64,000 nt of DNA from Nostoc punctiforme NIES-2108 (GCA_003326195.1 LXQE01000125.1:76698-140697), one strand, 5' to 3'. Shown: positions 1 to 9,613, counted from the first letter of the stretch. The notes: generated from the letters alone by a model not told the origin. Made by a program: numbers and translations.

Positions 1-390
1 TATGATACGATACAGCAAATTCGCCCTGATGTTGTTACCATCTGTTTTGGATTAGCCGCGAGCATGGGGGCATTTTTGTTGACAGCAGGAGCTGCCGGTA
101 AGCGAATGTCTCTGCCCGACTCCCGGATTATGATTCACCAACCACTTGGTGGCGCTCAAGGTCAAGCCATTGACATTGAAATTCAAGCCAGAGAGATTCT
201 TTACGTTAAGGCTAAGTTGAACCAGCTAATGGCTCACCATACTGGTCAACCCTTAGAAAGACTTGAAGCAGATACTGAGCGCGACTTTTTTATGTCGGCA
301 GAAGAAGCGAAAAACTACGGTTTGATTGATCAGGTAATTTCCAGGCAAAATCTTCCCGTAGCAGGGGAAAACGTCACCATTCTGAAATAA
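1..390 (+). CDS. clpP: ATP-dependent Clp protease proteolytic subunit (3' part)
   Basis: This is the C-terminal part of the ClpP serine peptidase, the proteolytic chamber of the Clp protease. The reading frame is open from base 1, so the N-terminus lies outside the window. The nucleophile serine is seen in [11 protein letters not shown], the histidine in [10 protein letters not shown], and the likely aspartate in [11 protein letters not shown], so the triad is intact. It is followed after 9 bases by clpX on the same strand, the usual clpP2-clpX arrangement of cyanobacteria, so the two are probably co-transcribed and the products form a ClpXP protease. Cyanobacteria carry several clpP paralogues. 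Linkage to clpX suggests the clpP2 type, but the missing N-terminus prevents certainty. Confidence 0.95.
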   Translation, partial: YDTIQQIRPDVVTICFGLAASMGAFLLTAGAAGKRMSLPDSRIMIHQPLGGAQGQAIDIEIQAREILYVKAKLNQLMAHHTGQPLERLEADTERDFFMSAEEAKNYGLIDQVISRQNLPVAGENVTILK

Positions 391-399
391 GAGGCTGGT

Positions 400-1740
400 A
401 TGTCTAAGTACGACTCCCATTTAAAATGTTCATTTTGTGGCAAGTCTCAAGAGCAGGTGCGTAAATTAATCGCGGGGCCGGGAGTCTACATCTGCGATGA
501 ATGCGTTGACTTGTGTAATGAAATACTAGACGAGGAGTTACTCGATACTAATGGTGCGGCAGCACAACCAGCACCAAGAGCAGAGCCACCTGAAAAACGG
601 CGTACTCACTCTGCTAGTATTTCGTTTAATCAAATACCCAAGCCAAGAGAGATTAAAAAATATCTAGACGAACACGTTATTGGTCAAGACGAAGCGAAGA
701 AAGTGTTGTCAGTCGCTGTTTACAATCACTACAAGCGGCTGGCAGTCATTCAGTCTAAGGCCAGTGGCAAACCTGGGTCAGATGATGCCATAGAACTGCA
801 AAAGTCCAACATCTTGTTAATCGGCCCGACTGGTTGCGGCAAAACTCTCTTAGCGCAAACTCTAGCGAAAATACTGGATGTACCCTTTGCCGTAGCCGAT
901 GCGACGACGCTGACGGAAGCAGGGTATGTGGGAGAAGATGTGGAAAATATCTTGCTGCGACTGTTGCAGGTAGCAGATTTGGATATAGAGGAAGCCCAAC
1001 GGGGAATTATTTACATTGACGAAATTGACAAAATTGCTCGTAAGAGCGAGAACACGTCAATTACCCGCGATGTTTCTGGCGAAGGCGTGCAGCAAGCCTT
1101 GCTGAAAATGTTAGAGGGAACGATCGCTAATGTACCACCCCAAGGAGGGCGCAAGCATCCCTATCAAGACTGCATTCAGATTGATACAAGTAATATTTTG
1201 TTCGTCTGTGGTGGTGCCTTCGTAGGCTTAGACAAGATTGTAGATCAGAGAGTTGGCAAAAAAGCAATCGGTTTTGTGCAGCCAGGAGAAGGCCAATCGA
1301 AAGAGAAACGAGCAGCAGACACGCTTCGCCATCTAGAACCGGATGATTTAGTAAAATTTGGTCTGATTCCAGAATTTATTGGGCGGATGCCAATGGTAGC
1401 AGTAGTAGATCCGCTAGATGAAGAAGCACTGATGGCGATTCTTACCCAACCACGCAGCGCCTTAGTGAAGCAGTACCAAAAGCTGCTGAAGATGGATAAT
1501 GTCCAGCTAGATTTTAAAGCAGATGCTTTACGAGCGATCGCTCAAGAAGCTTACCGCCGTAAAACTGGTGCGAGAGCATTACGTGGTATTGTCGAAGAAT
1601 TGATGTTGGATGTAATGTATGAGTTACCATCCCGTAAGGATGTGACACGCTGTACAGTTACAAGGGAAATGGTCGAGAAGCGATCGACTGCTGAACTGAT
1701 AATACATCCGTCTTCACTACCGAAGCCAGAATCAGCTTGA
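400..1740 (+). CDS. clpX: ATP-dependent Clp protease ATP-binding subunit ClpX
   Basis: ClpX is a hexameric AAA+ unfoldase that recognises tagged substrates and feeds them into ClpP. The 446-residue product has the family's usual length. Near the N-terminus is the C4 zinc-binding domain (CSFCGK, then CDECVDLC). The AAA+ core shows Walker [12 protein letters not shown], with Cys where many homologues have Ser, and Walker [12 protein letters not shown]. The [20 protein letters not shown] stretch before the sensor region is typical of ClpX. A GAGG-like ribosome site precedes the ATG. It lies 9 bases after clpP and is almost certainly in the same operon. No oddity is seen apart from a heptamer repeat tract directly after the stop. 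Confidence 0.98.
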   Translation: MSKYDSHLKCSFCGKSQEQVRKLIAGPGVYICDECVDLCNEILDEELLDTNGAAAQPAPRAEPPEKRRTHSASISFNQIPKPREIKKYLDEHVIGQDEAKKVLSVAVYNHYKRLAVIQSKASGKPGSDDAIELQKSNILLIGPTGCGKTLLAQTLAKILDVPFAVADATTLTEAGYVGEDVENILLRLLQVADLDIEEAQRGIIYIDEIDKIARKSENTSITRDVSGEGVQQALLKMLEGTIANVPPQGGRKHPYQDCIQIDTSNILFVCGGAFVGLDKIVDQRVGKKAIGFVQPGEGQSKEKRAADTLRHLEPDDLVKFGLIPEFIGRMPMVAVVDPLDEEALMAILTQPRSALVKQYQKLLKMDNVQLDFKADALRAIAQEAYRRKTGARALRGIVEELMLDVMYELPSRKDVTRCTVTREMVEKRSTAELIIHPSSLPKPESA

Positions 1741-1830
1741 TAGTCATTGGTCATTAGTCATTGGTCAAAAAATAAGGAATAATAACCATATACCAGGGAC
1801 TAATGACAACTGACAAAGGACAAATGACTA
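1741..1830. repeat. Heptamer repeat tract (TCATTAG/GACAAAT type)
   Basis: Direct and inverted copies of short units (GTCATTGGTCATTAGTCATT on one side, GACAAAGGACAAATGACTAA on the other) fill the gap between clpX and the hydrolase gene. The two halves are complementary and could fold into a long imperfect hairpin in RNA. The same family recurs at 6171-6229 and 10500-10583, so it is a dispersed repeat. Short tandem heptamers are well known in heterocystous cyanobacteria. Confidence 0.8.
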
Positions 1831-2751
1831 ATGCCTTATATTAATGTTCGTGGCGTTGAGCATTACTACGAATGGGTGAAAAAACCATCCGGTTCTTTGG
1901 TAAAACCAGTGATGGTTTTCATGCATGGTTGGGCTGGTTCGGCTAGATATTGGCAAAATACTGCTGATGTTTTATCAGAGCAATTTGATTGTTTACTTTA
2001 CGATATGCGGGGATTTGGCCGTTCTAGTGGAAAGCCAACTATCGCCCAAGCAAGTGAAGCTGTTGCTGAATCTGATTCCCCACAGGAAGAATCAGAGGCA
2101 ATCACAGAGTTAACCTATGAATTAGAGGAATACGCTGATGATTTGGCAGCCTTGTTAGATGGGTTGCATCTTCAGCATGTTTATATCAATGCTCATTCAA
2201 TGGGCGCTTCTGTTGCCACTTTATTTTTTAACCGCTATCCCGAACGAGTAGAACGAGGAATTTTAACTTGTAGCGGCATTTTCGAGTACGACGAAAAATC
2301 TTTTAGTGCCTTTCATAAATTCGGTGGCTATGTAGTGAAATTCCGTCCCAAGTGGTTAAGCAAAATTCCATTTGTTGACCGGATGTTTATGGCCAGATTT
2401 TTATATAGTTCCATACCACATTCTGAGCGGCAAGCTTTTTTAGAAGATTTTCTCGAAGCAGATTACGATGCGGCTTTAGGAACAATTTTTACTTCAGTCA
2501 GTAAGGCTCAATCTGAAGTGATGCCGCAAGAGTTTGCCAAGCTGACAGTGCCGACTCTGCTTGTGGCAGGGGAGTATGACAAAATTATTCCAGCCGAGAT
2601 GGGGCGTCAAGCCGCTGCATTGAGTGACAAAGTGAAATTTGTGATGATTCGTAACACAGCGCATTTCCCAATGTTGGAAGATGCGCCAACTTATATGCAA
2701 CAGGTACAAGAGTTTTTGCAAATTAACACGCCACAATCACAAGTCGGATAA
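1831..2751 (+). CDS. Alpha/beta hydrolase
   Basis: A 306-residue alpha/beta hydrolase fold protein of unknown substrate. The oxyanion motif HGWAGSARYW begins near residue 32. The nucleophile elbow is NAHSMGAS with Ser123. The acid is probably Asp250 in GEYDKIIP and the base His278 in NTAHFPML, so the catalytic triad is complete. An acidic low-complexity insert (SDSPQEESEA) lies near residues 81-90. There is no signal peptide, so it is probably cytoplasmic. It could be an esterase, epoxide hydrolase or C-C hydrolase; the sequence alone does not decide. The repeat tract separates it from clpX, so it is probably expressed separately. Confidence 0.85.
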   Translation: MPYINVRGVEHYYEWVKKPSGSLVKPVMVFMHGWAGSARYWQNTADVLSEQFDCLLYDMRGFGRSSGKPTIAQASEAVAESDSPQEESEAITELTYELEEYADDLAALLDGLHLQHVYINAHSMGASVATLFFNRYPERVERGILTCSGIFEYDEKSFSAFHKFGGYVVKFRPKWLSKIPFVDRMFMARFLYSSIPHSERQAFLEDFLEADYDAALGTIFTSVSKAQSEVMPQEFAKLTVPTLLVAGEYDKIIPAEMGRQAAALSDKVKFVMIRNTAHFPMLEDAPTYMQQVQEFLQINTPQSQVG

Positions 2752-2817
2752 CTGATAGCGATTTTTAGACCAATACGCTTGGGTTAAGGCTAAAACCCTT
2801 TGTGAAGTTAATTTTTT

Positions 2818-2858
2818 TAACGAACCACAGAGGCGCAGAGAACACAGAGAGAAGGAAA
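2818..2858. repeat. Dispersed AGAGGCGCAGAG-type repeat
   Basis: The stretch reads ACCACAGAGGCGCAGAGAAC followed by further CAGAGAGAAGG purine-rich units. An inverted relative is at 30040-30096 (TTCTTTGCGTCCTTGGCGG). Such purine-rich intergenic tracts are common in Nostocales. Their function is unknown. Confidence 0.6.
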
Positions 2859-2885
2859 AAATGCTTAACTGAACTGTATTGATTT

Positions 2886-4082
2886 TTAGACAGTTAAGTG
2901 TACCTGTGTGATACCTTGACGCATTTTATATTGTCGCCTTAACCAAGACTTTTTAATTATTTTACGGAGTAAGGGAGCAAGTTGAATCAATAGCGATCGC
3001 AGCAGTGCATTTTTTCGCAGTAGTTCGCCTTGTTTAGCTTCTTCTAACTGGAGTTGCTGGGCGCGGATAATTTCTGGCTGACGTTCTGCCTGGATGTGCG
3101 ATAGTGCGATGTCAATATCCTGGTGTCCAGCTTCTTTTTGCAACAACGGCACAAGATGATTAGCAGTGATAATCACATCACGGAATGCGAGATTAATTCC
3201 TTGGGCACGGACGGGAGACATTGGGTGTGCAGCATCACCTAGAAGCAGTACTCCTGGTGCGTGCCATTGGGGACAATAACCAACCACAACAGAGAGCCGA
3301 ATGGGAGATTCGATGGTGTCTGCATGATTACGGAAATGCTCTGCTAGCCATGAGGGTGATAAGGAGGCAAAAATTTCTGCCCAGTTGGCTTGTTTGGAGT
3401 CAGTGTTTTCGGTTGCGGACATCACCCAAGCCAGATGCAGTTTTCCTGATTCTGCTCCGTGAAAGATGGTAAATACGCGATCGCCATTTACAATTGTACG
3501 AAACACATTATCGCCTGCAAACTCAGAAGTAGCAGCAAGTTTAAACCAGAGAATATCAATATTTTTGGGTTGGCGTACCAATTCCAATCCTATACGTTGT
3601 CGCACAAGAGAATTTCTCCCATCTGCCCCAATCACTAGGTCAGCAGTTAGTTCTCTCCCATCGCTCAATACTACACCTGCGACACGTTGGTTACTCCACA
3701 GTAAATCCTTGACCGGAACACCCTGGATAAATTCAAACCCATCATTGGTTTGAGCTTCTGAAATCAGTGCTTTGAGCAGTGGTGGTTGTGAAACCAGTGT
3801 ACAGGGTCGAGTTGCCCCCATTGGTTCATCAACTCGAAACAACTGCTTGTCCCCTATAATGAATTCCCACGCGTCGAGTTGCCGATGGGGAATATGTTCC
3901 AACAACGCTGATAGGCCCATTTCCTCTAAAGCTTCTAAGCCACTGGGCATTAATCCTTCGCCGCGAAATACACGATGAAAGTCTTTTGCCGCTTCAATTA
4001 ACGTTACAGCAATACCACGTTTTACAAGGAGCAGGGCAAGGGTTACACCTGTTGGGCCTGCGCCCACAATCACAATCTGCAC
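2886..4082 (-). CDS. FAD-dependent monooxygenase (UbiH/PHBH-like)
   Basis: A 398-residue flavoprotein monooxygenase of the group that hydroxylates aromatic or prenylated rings using NAD(P)H and oxygen. Seen directly: the Rossmann FAD motif GAGPTG at residues 7-12 followed by the acidic end LIEA; the DG motif GADGRNS at 152-158, which contacts both FAD and NAD(P)H; and the second FAD motif LLGDAAHPMSP near 281-290. The C-terminal tail is basic. The gene lies 57 bases downstream of, and on the same strand as, a GntR-type regulator, which may control it. The substrate cannot be inferred. Quinone biosynthesis, aromatic degradation and antibiotic-inactivating monooxygenases all look alike at this level. 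Confidence 0.9.
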   Translation of the reverse strand: MQIVIVGAGPTGVTLALLLVKRGIAVTLIEAAKDFHRVFRGEGLMPSGLEALEEMGLSALLEHIPHRQLDAWEFIIGDKQLFRVDEPMGATRPCTLVSQPPLLKALISEAQTNDGFEFIQGVPVKDLLWSNQRVAGVVLSDGRELTADLVIGADGRNSLVRQRIGLELVRQPKNIDILWFKLAATSEFAGDNVFRTIVNGDRVFTIFHGAESGKLHLAWVMSATENTDSKQANWAEIFASLSPSWLAEHFRNHADTIESPIRLSVVVGYCPQWHAPGVLLLGDAAHPMSPVRAQGINLAFRDVIITANHLVPLLQKEAGHQDIDIALSHIQAERQPEIIRAQQLQLEEAKQGELLRKNALLRSLLIQLAPLLRKIIKKSWLRRQYKMRQGITQVHLTV

Positions 4083-4139
4083 TATCCCATCCCTCCTGTA
4101 TTAGTTGCTCTCAAAGATGTTGGTAGAATTATCTTGAGA

Positions 4140-5129
4140 TTAACTTAAACCCAATTCTCGTTTTAGCAAGTTAATCGAGTTAGCGCCGATATAATTCTCA
4201 ACCTTAATCAGCTTTGGCGGACGAATAATATCTTCATCAGATGCTTGCACGGCGGCTTGCACGGCCGCAAAACTGGCTTGATCGCTTATGATTACCTCAG
4301 CCCGCTTAACCATTGCCTGAAGTTTATATGCATCTTTTGGTTGCGAAGTCATCACCAATAGTTCATCACCGCGCAAACCGTGGAGGATGACTTCTGCGGC
4401 TCGTGCAATACCGGAACTGAGGCTAACTATCCCAACACAGTTTTCTTTTGGTAGGGTTTTCAAGATGCTGAGTTCTTTGCTGTAGTCGTAGATATCGAGA
4501 GGAATTACTCGTGCAGCTTTTGGAGCTGCGATCGCTTCCACATTACTGATAAAATACCGACTTGTGACGACTGTCGCAGAGGTGGTTTTATCTAACACCG
4601 CTGTTAATTCTTCCATTGCTACCAACTGGACTGGTATTTTTAGCGATCGCTCTAATTCATATACCATTAACTCACCAGCACCCATATCATAAGATGGCAC
4701 TGCAACCAGTACCCGCGCACTACAACGCAAGCGCCAGTCAATTTCCGCTAAAAATAGCTCTCTAGCTTGATTCAGCGAACATCCTTGAGAAAGCAGCTCG
4801 TCAAGTGCTTGCTGGACAACTTGATATGCATCAGGATTTTGTTTGAGAATTGGTGATTGTAACCTGCTACCGCCCTCATGACCTTGGGCACGAACATAAA
4901 TACCCGAACCAGCCATACTTTCAACAAATCCGTCTTCCTCCAGTTGACGGTAAACTTTACTAATGGTATTTCGATGTAACCCTGTTTGCATTGCCAACGC
5001 CCGTGTGCTTGGTAATTTGTAAGCAGGGGGATATTGCCGAGAAGCGATCGCAAATCGGATTTGATTAAACAGCTGGGTTGATGCGGGAATTTCGCTGTCT
5101 GGCTGAATACGGAATTGAATCATCACCAA
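4140..5129 (-). CDS. GntR-family transcriptional regulator
   Basis: A 329-residue regulator with an N-terminal GntR winged helix (residues about 5-75). Typical family features are IPASTQLFNQIRFAIASRQ, then LPSTRALAMQTGLHRNTISK for the recognition helix, and the wing FVESMAGSGIYVR. The C-terminal 240 residues are not the aminotransferase fold of MocR proteins. They are a domain seen in cyanobacterial GntR proteins whose ligand is not known. It is divergent from the dienelactone-hydrolase-like gene at 5410 and upstream of the flavin monooxygenase on its own strand, so it may control both from the 5130-5409 region. Target genes are an inference. Confidence 0.88.
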   Translation of the reverse strand: MVMIQFRIQPDSEIPASTQLFNQIRFAIASRQYPPAYKLPSTRALAMQTGLHRNTISKVYRQLEEDGFVESMAGSGIYVRAQGHEGGSRLQSPILKQNPDAYQVVQQALDELLSQGCSLNQARELFLAEIDWRLRCSARVLVAVPSYDMGAGELMVYELERSLKIPVQLVAMEELTAVLDKTTSATVVTSRYFISNVEAIAAPKAARVIPLDIYDYSKELSILKTLPKENCVGIVSLSSGIARAAEVILHGLRGDELLVMTSQPKDAYKLQAMVKRAEVIISDQASFAAVQAAVQASDEDIIRPPKLIKVENYIGANSINLLKRELGLS

Positions 5130-5136
5130 ACCTCCT

Positions 5137-5226
5137 GAATACTAAGTGCTGAGTGCTGAGTCTTGAGTGCTGAGGTTTGAGTCTTAGGTGTTGCTTTCCT
5201 ACTCAGCACTTTTAACTCAGCATCCC
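5137..5226. repeat. Heptamer repeat tract (GTGCTGA type)
   Basis: AGTGCTGAGTGCTGAGTCTT and more copies are followed by the inverted form ACTCAGCACTTTTAACTCAG, so the tract can form a hairpin. It sits in the divergent promoter region between the GntR gene and the gene at 5410. A weaker relative is at 28078-28130. Confidence 0.7.
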
Positions 5227-5409
5227 TGGATAACTAGTTGTATTTATTACACATAAAATCAGTTATTTACATATAAATTTTTTCTAAACTCAATTTCTAA
5301 TGCGCTCACTATTGGTAATTGATAATTTAATTAGAAAAAAGTTGGGCATACTGGCATAGTTATATCAAATAAACACACAGCTAATCACACAGCACTGGTA
5401 AAAATTATT

Positions 5410-6150
5410 ATGACAGAGCAAGCAACAATTACCACAACGGTTAATCTTTTGCAAGATAATATTCAAGTGTCTGCTTATCTAGCAGAGCCAAAAGAATCTG
5501 GTTCTTACCCAGGAGTTGTAGTATTACAAGAAATTTTTGGTGTCAATGTTCACATTCGGGAAGTTACAGAACGAATTGCCAAACTTGGGTATGTAGCGAT
5601 CGCACCTGCACTTTTTCAACGTATTGCCCCTGGTTTTGAAACTGGATACACACCCGAAGATATTGAAACGGGCAGAAGCTACGCCATGCAAACTCAAGCC
5701 TCAGAGTTATTGAGCGATATTCAACTAGCAATTGACTACCTCAAAAATCTGCCCCAAGTGAAAAAAGATGGCTTTGGCTGTATTGGCTTCTGCTTTGGCG
5801 GTCATGTTGCATATCTTGCAGCCACCTTGCCAGATATGAAAGCTACCGCTTCCTTCTATGGTGCTGGAATTACCACTCGCACACCCGGAGGCGGCGCTCC
5901 TACTGTCACCCGCACCAAAGAAATAGCAGGTACTCTCTATGCCTTTTTTGGTGCAGAAGATGCTAGCATTCCAGGCGAACAAGTAGATGAGATTGCAACA
6001 GAGTTAGAAAAATATAAAATTCCTCATCGTGTGTTTCGCTACGATGGAGCTGATCACGGATTTTTCTGCGACCACCGTGCCAGTTATAATCCTAAAGCTG
6101 CGGCCGATGCTTGGGAGCAAGTAAAACAACTCTTTGGTCAACTAAACTGA
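5410..6150 (+). CDS. Dienelactone hydrolase family protein
   Basis: A 246-residue alpha/beta hydrolase of the dienelactone hydrolase (carboxymethylenebutenolidase) family, which opens lactone rings in aromatic degradation and also has other, poorly defined roles. The catalytic cysteine is Cys128 in GFCFGGHVAY, the acid Asp184 in GAEDASIP and the histidine His216 in DGADHGFFC, the full Cys-Asp-His triad. No signal peptide is present. It is divergent from the GntR regulator with a 280-base gap. A nearby flavin monooxygenase makes a small aromatic-compound pathway conceivable, but this is inference from position only. Confidence 0.92.
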   Translation: MTEQATITTTVNLLQDNIQVSAYLAEPKESGSYPGVVVLQEIFGVNVHIREVTERIAKLGYVAIAPALFQRIAPGFETGYTPEDIETGRSYAMQTQASELLSDIQLAIDYLKNLPQVKKDGFGCIGFCFGGHVAYLAATLPDMKATASFYGAGITTRTPGGGAPTVTRTKEIAGTLYAFFGAEDASIPGEQVDEIATELEKYKIPHRVFRYDGADHGFFCDHRASYNPKAAADAWEQVKQLFGQLN

Positions 6151-6170
6151 AGCATACGCACCCAAGTTCG

Positions 6171-6229
6171 TCATTGGTCATTAGTCATTGGTGAATAACA
6201 AAGGACAAATGACAAATGACAAATGACAA
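6171..6229. repeat. Heptamer repeat tract (TCATTAG/GACAAAT type)
   Basis: Same family as 1741-1830. GTCATTGGTCATTAGTCATT is followed by GACAAATGACAAATGACAAA; the two arms are complementary and could form a stem-loop after the stop at 6150. Confidence 0.8.
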
Positions 6230-6278
6230 TCTAAACTTCAGTTGCACCATATCAAATAACAATTAATCTTCAAAAGTC

Positions 6279-7181
6279 ATGAATTCCGAATCGAAACTTT
6301 CTCAAACAGCCAATTCGCCCTTTACAATGGACGATTTTGCCAAAGCACTAGAAAAACACGACTACCAATTTCAAAAGGGACAGCTTGTACATGGCAAAGT
6401 GTTCCAACTTGACCATGATGGAGCTTATGTGGATATTGGTGGCAAGTCGTCAGCTTTTCTGCCACGCGATGAGGCTTCTTTGAGAGCAGTTACCGATTTA
6501 TCGGAAGTGCTGCCATTGCAAGAGGAAATGCAGTTTTTGATTATCCGAGATCAGGATGCAGAAGGGCAAGTTACCCTTTCTCGAAAGCAGTTGGAAATTC
6601 AGCACATCTGGGAACGACTGACCGAAATGCAGGAAAATGCTCAGACTGTGCAAGTACGGGTTATGGGTGTGAATAAAGGTGGTGTCACCGTCGATATTCT
6701 TTCTTTGCGAGGATTTATTCCGCGATCGCACCTAGCAGAGCGTGATAATTTAGAAGCACTCAAAGGTCAAAATCTGACTGTGGGTTTTTTGGAAATTAAT
6801 CGTAACACCAACAAACTCATCCTTTCCCAGCGTTTAGCAACCCGTTCTAGCAACTTCAGCTTATTAGAACTAGGTCAACTGGTGGAAGGTAAAGTTACTG
6901 GTATTAAACCTTTTGGTGTATTTGTCGATTTAAGTGGGATGAGCGCCTTACTTCATATCAAGCAGGTAAGCCAGAAATTTATTGATTCTTTAGAAAAAGT
7001 ATTTCAAGTTGGCCAGCCAATTAAAGCTGTGATTATTGACTTGGATGAAGGTAAAGGGCGGGTTGCTCTTTCTACCAGAGTTTTGGAAAACTTCCCTGGC
7101 GAAGTGCTAGAAAACTTTGATGAGGTCATGGCTTCAGCTGAGGCGCGTGCTAATAGAGCTAATAACAAAGCGTCTGAATAG
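6279..7181 (+). CDS. S1 RNA-binding domain protein, cyanobacterial 30S ribosomal protein S1 homologue
   Basis: A 300-residue protein with three S1 OB-fold repeats: about residues 35-105 (GKVFQLDHDGAYVDIGGKSS), 118-185 (VRVMGVNKGGVTVDILSLRG) and 200-272 (VEGKVTGIKPFGVFVDLSG). Cyanobacteria and chloroplasts have short, three-domain S1 proteins that bind mRNA and help 30S initiation, and often two paralogues. This one fits that size and architecture. The acidic and alanine-rich C-terminus (EVMASAEARANRANNKASE) is short. It stands alone between a repeat tract and a 530-base gap, so it is probably monocistronic. Which of the two paralogues it is cannot be decided here. Confidence 0.9.
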   Translation: MNSESKLSQTANSPFTMDDFAKALEKHDYQFQKGQLVHGKVFQLDHDGAYVDIGGKSSAFLPRDEASLRAVTDLSEVLPLQEEMQFLIIRDQDAEGQVTLSRKQLEIQHIWERLTEMQENAQTVQVRVMGVNKGGVTVDILSLRGFIPRSHLAERDNLEALKGQNLTVGFLEINRNTNKLILSQRLATRSSNFSLLELGQLVEGKVTGIKPFGVFVDLSGMSALLHIKQVSQKFIDSLEKVFQVGQPIKAVIIDLDEGKGRVALSTRVLENFPGEVLENFDEVMASAEARANRANNKASE

Positions 7182-7711
7182 TTTTGAGGTGGGCTGCTTG
7201 CACAAAGTATAAATAGTGCGTAGGCGTAGCTCTTCGTAGACATCGCACCTGCGGTATGTAGGATTAATCGGTGAATACTGCCCAAAAATTGATCAAAAAT
7301 CCAAATTGTGGGTTATTTTATTACTCCCCCTACATCTATAAAGATGTGGGGGGATTGAAAATTGGGAAAACTTTAACTAACTTACGTTTTTTTAGTACTT
7401 TGTCAAGCTAGTATCGAGGGTTTTTAGTAAGCAGTTTAGTGATTAGAAAATAAAGATTAAAGCTATTATTAAAAAATTTATTACCTACCAAGATAAACTT
7501 GACATCCTAACAGCCTCTAGCTAGTAATTTGGGTAAAACAATAATTTTAGTCAGCTTCAGATAACTTTCACTTTGAACGACAGAACGCAGAAATATTTTG
7601 TGTTACGATTTAGATACTTACCTACTTGTGAATTTAATTATTCCAGTTGAAGAAGACTACGATTTACTGCAAAACTTTACCCAGTTAAATTATCTAACTG
7701 AAAAATTATTT
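7182..7711. other. Gene-less stretch with two repeats
   Basis: No convincing gene. It holds a palindromic dispersed repeat near 7216-7256 (GCGTAGGCGTAGCTC, then GTAGACATCGCA) of a kind frequent in Nostoc genomes, a strong hairpin at 7325-7354, and AT-rich sequence leading to the desaturase. A TTG at 7598 opens the desaturase frame upstream, but the ATG at 7712 is preferred. Confidence 0.6.
7325..7354. repeat. Strong hairpin, possibly terminator or insertion-element end
   Basis: TCCCCCTACATCT pairs with AGATGTGGGGGGA over 13 positions, including one T-G pair, around a four-base loop. No long T-run follows, so it is not a classical terminator. A related but broken motif (CCCCGACATCTACAAAAATA) lies near 9400-9425. 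Sub-terminal hairpins like this occur at ends of IS200/IS605-type elements, but no transposase is present here. Confidence 0.55.
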
Positions 7712-8800
7712 ATGAATGTTAGTACAGATCAGACACTTATTCACCAGAAAATATATGCGAAAGAATTACGTTCTCTGATGCCACCTGAAGCATTTATTCC
7801 CGATCCAAGTAAGTTAATTATCTTGTTCATTAATCTGGCAATTTTAATACTAGGTTGGATGATAGCATCTCGGTTAGATTCTTGGTCGCCATACCTTTTA
7901 TGGCTTTATGTACCTTTAAGCATAGTTATGGGCAATAGTGTCGTTGTCTTACTATTTAGCACCCACGATTTGATGCATGGTAGCGTAATTAAAAACCCCC
8001 GATTAATCTATATAATTAGCTTTGTAGGACTAACAATGTTGTGGATGCCACCAACATTATGGAAAGCAGTTCATAATCGAGTACATCATAATCACACTAA
8101 TGATTTAGGCGACCCAGATCGTAATTACTTATATAAACAATCTTCAACCTGGGGAAAATGGATTCAGGACTTATTTGTGCCTTCTACTGAAGTCAATCCT
8201 ATATGGTTCATAGTGGGAATGACTTCTGCTTGGGGTGTACATACTTTTCGGAATCTGACATCTGTGCTATTTTTCAATCATGAATCCGTCGATTATGTTC
8301 CTGCTGCATTTACAGTCAGTGCTAAAGATCGTCAAGCGATCGCAGGGGAATTAGTGATGATGATCGTGATTCATCTGAGTATCCTCATCTATCTCCAATT
8401 TGAACCCATAAAGCTCATACTTGGTTACTTTTTACCGATTGCAATTGGTTATGCTGGAGTAATTTTTTATATTTATACAAATCATTTACTTTGTCCGATG
8501 ACCAACGTTAATGACCCACTAATTAATAGTATGTCTCTCCGGGTTTACAAAATATTTGACTTGTTGCATTTAAATTTTTCTCACCACACTGAACATCATA
8601 TTTTTCCGGGAATGAACTCGGACTATTATGTTATGGTTAGGGATTTATTAGAAACTCAATATTCTGAAAAATTTAATTTATTGGATGCTGGAGAAGCTTG
8701 GTATTTGCTGCTGAAAACTCCCCGGCATTATAAAGATGAAAATACTCTTACAGATTGGTCAGGTAAAAAGTCTGTTCCTTGTCCTACAAGCGACAGTTAA
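7712..8800 (+). CDS. Membrane fatty acid desaturase family protein
   Basis: A 362-residue integral membrane di-iron enzyme. The three histidine boxes are complete: HDLMHG (85-90), HNRVHHNH (121-128) and HHTEHH (291-296). Hydrophobic segments lie at about 33-52, 60-83, 98-112 and 212-258. This family introduces double bonds or oxygenates lipids or carotenoids with oxygen and reduced ferredoxin. The exact substrate is unclear, and the protein does not look like the classical DesA/DesB/DesC set by its box wording. The frame is open further upstream to a TTG at 7598, but the ATG at 7712 gives a normal N-terminus (MNVSTDQTLI). Confidence 0.88.
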   Translation: MNVSTDQTLIHQKIYAKELRSLMPPEAFIPDPSKLIILFINLAILILGWMIASRLDSWSPYLLWLYVPLSIVMGNSVVVLLFSTHDLMHGSVIKNPRLIYIISFVGLTMLWMPPTLWKAVHNRVHHNHTNDLGDPDRNYLYKQSSTWGKWIQDLFVPSTEVNPIWFIVGMTSAWGVHTFRNLTSVLFFNHESVDYVPAAFTVSAKDRQAIAGELVMMIVIHLSILIYLQFEPIKLILGYFLPIAIGYAGVIFYIYTNHLLCPMTNVNDPLINSMSLRVYKIFDLLHLNFSHHTEHHIFPGMNSDYYVMVRDLLETQYSEKFNLLDAGEAWYLLLKTPRHYKDENTLTDWSGKKSVPCPTSDS

Positions 8801-9046
8801 AAAGGTTTATTGCAAATGAATACGCTGCTAAATACTGAGGATTTTGCAAGAAATATCGACCAAAGTCCAAGCCAGAGAATAAGCTGAAAAAGTCACGATG
8901 GACAATAACTAGCACCGCAAGGTGGAATTAAAAATTAAAAATGAATATAGCATAAGCATTTCACTGATTTGCAATGGATGGTTTATTTCCGCCGTGTTGT
9001 ACTAGTTAATTTATCGAAAAAATATATAAAGTCTAATTTAATAAGC

Positions 9047-9170
9047 AAAATGGCATTTGACTTACTCAAACCCCAGTTTGCTTTCTCATTTTGGTGTTTT
9101 CCGCAAGTAAAATGACGTTTGACTTACTCAAACCCCAGTTTGCTTTCTCATTTTGGTGTTTTCCGCAAGT
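9047..9170. repeat. Tandem duplication, 62-base unit, two copies
   Basis: Units 9047-9108 and 9109-9170 both begin AAAATG and end CCGCAAGTA. They differ only at the GGCA/GACG position. The near-identity suggests a recent slippage or duplication event. Confidence 0.9.
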
Positions 9171-9204
9171 AATCAAGCATATTAAGAAAGCAATATGCTT
9201 GATT
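9171..9204. terminator. Perfect hairpin, 13-base stem
   Basis: AATCAAGCATATT (9171-9183) pairs perfectly with AATATGCTTGATT (9192-9204) around an eight-base loop. There is no T-run, so termination activity is uncertain. Confidence 0.45.
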
Positions 9205-9613
9205 GCTGACTTATACCAGTAATTCTCACAGTTATGACAACTATTCCTTTAACATTACTTTTCTCTATCTTCATCTAATGCTTCTTGGATTGCACGACGG
9301 CAAAACTCTTATGATCTTTGTTTAATTGCTTCTTTATTCATTGTTTTGCCTCCTCTGCATCCCCGACATCCCCCTTTTTCGTGTTGCACCCTCCTATTAC
9401 TCTATCCCCGACATCTACAAAAATATGGAGGATCATTTTCAGAGTATTAAAATAAATAAGGTGTGACTTATTGGTGTGAGAATATCTTGAGCATGGTGAC
9501 AAAGTATAAAAATATGCTCATATCTCTATTTAAGTATTGCTCAATGGGTTTTGATCATATATCGAGCATTTTGACAACTATAAACGCTGTAACTATTCAA
9601 TTTAGGTATTTGT

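Larger units (their letters stand above)
8801..9613. other. Gene-less stretch with tandem duplication and hairpin
   Basis: About 800 bases without a supported gene. It contains a 62-base tandem duplication (9047-9170), a perfect 13-base stem hairpin (9171-9204), and near 9280-9345 on the minus strand a vestigial reading frame (MNKEAIKQRS, stop, EFCRRAIQEALDEDREK) that is probably a gene remnant. Two short GTAT-rich segments precede the reductase gene. Confidence 0.6.

Noticed and set aside
7325..7354. IS200/IS605 end at the hairpin
   Set aside because: No transposase and no matching second end was found; kept as a hairpin only.
7598..7711. Upstream TTG start for the desaturase
   Set aside because: The extension has no family similarity and the ATG at 7712 gives a normal N-terminus.
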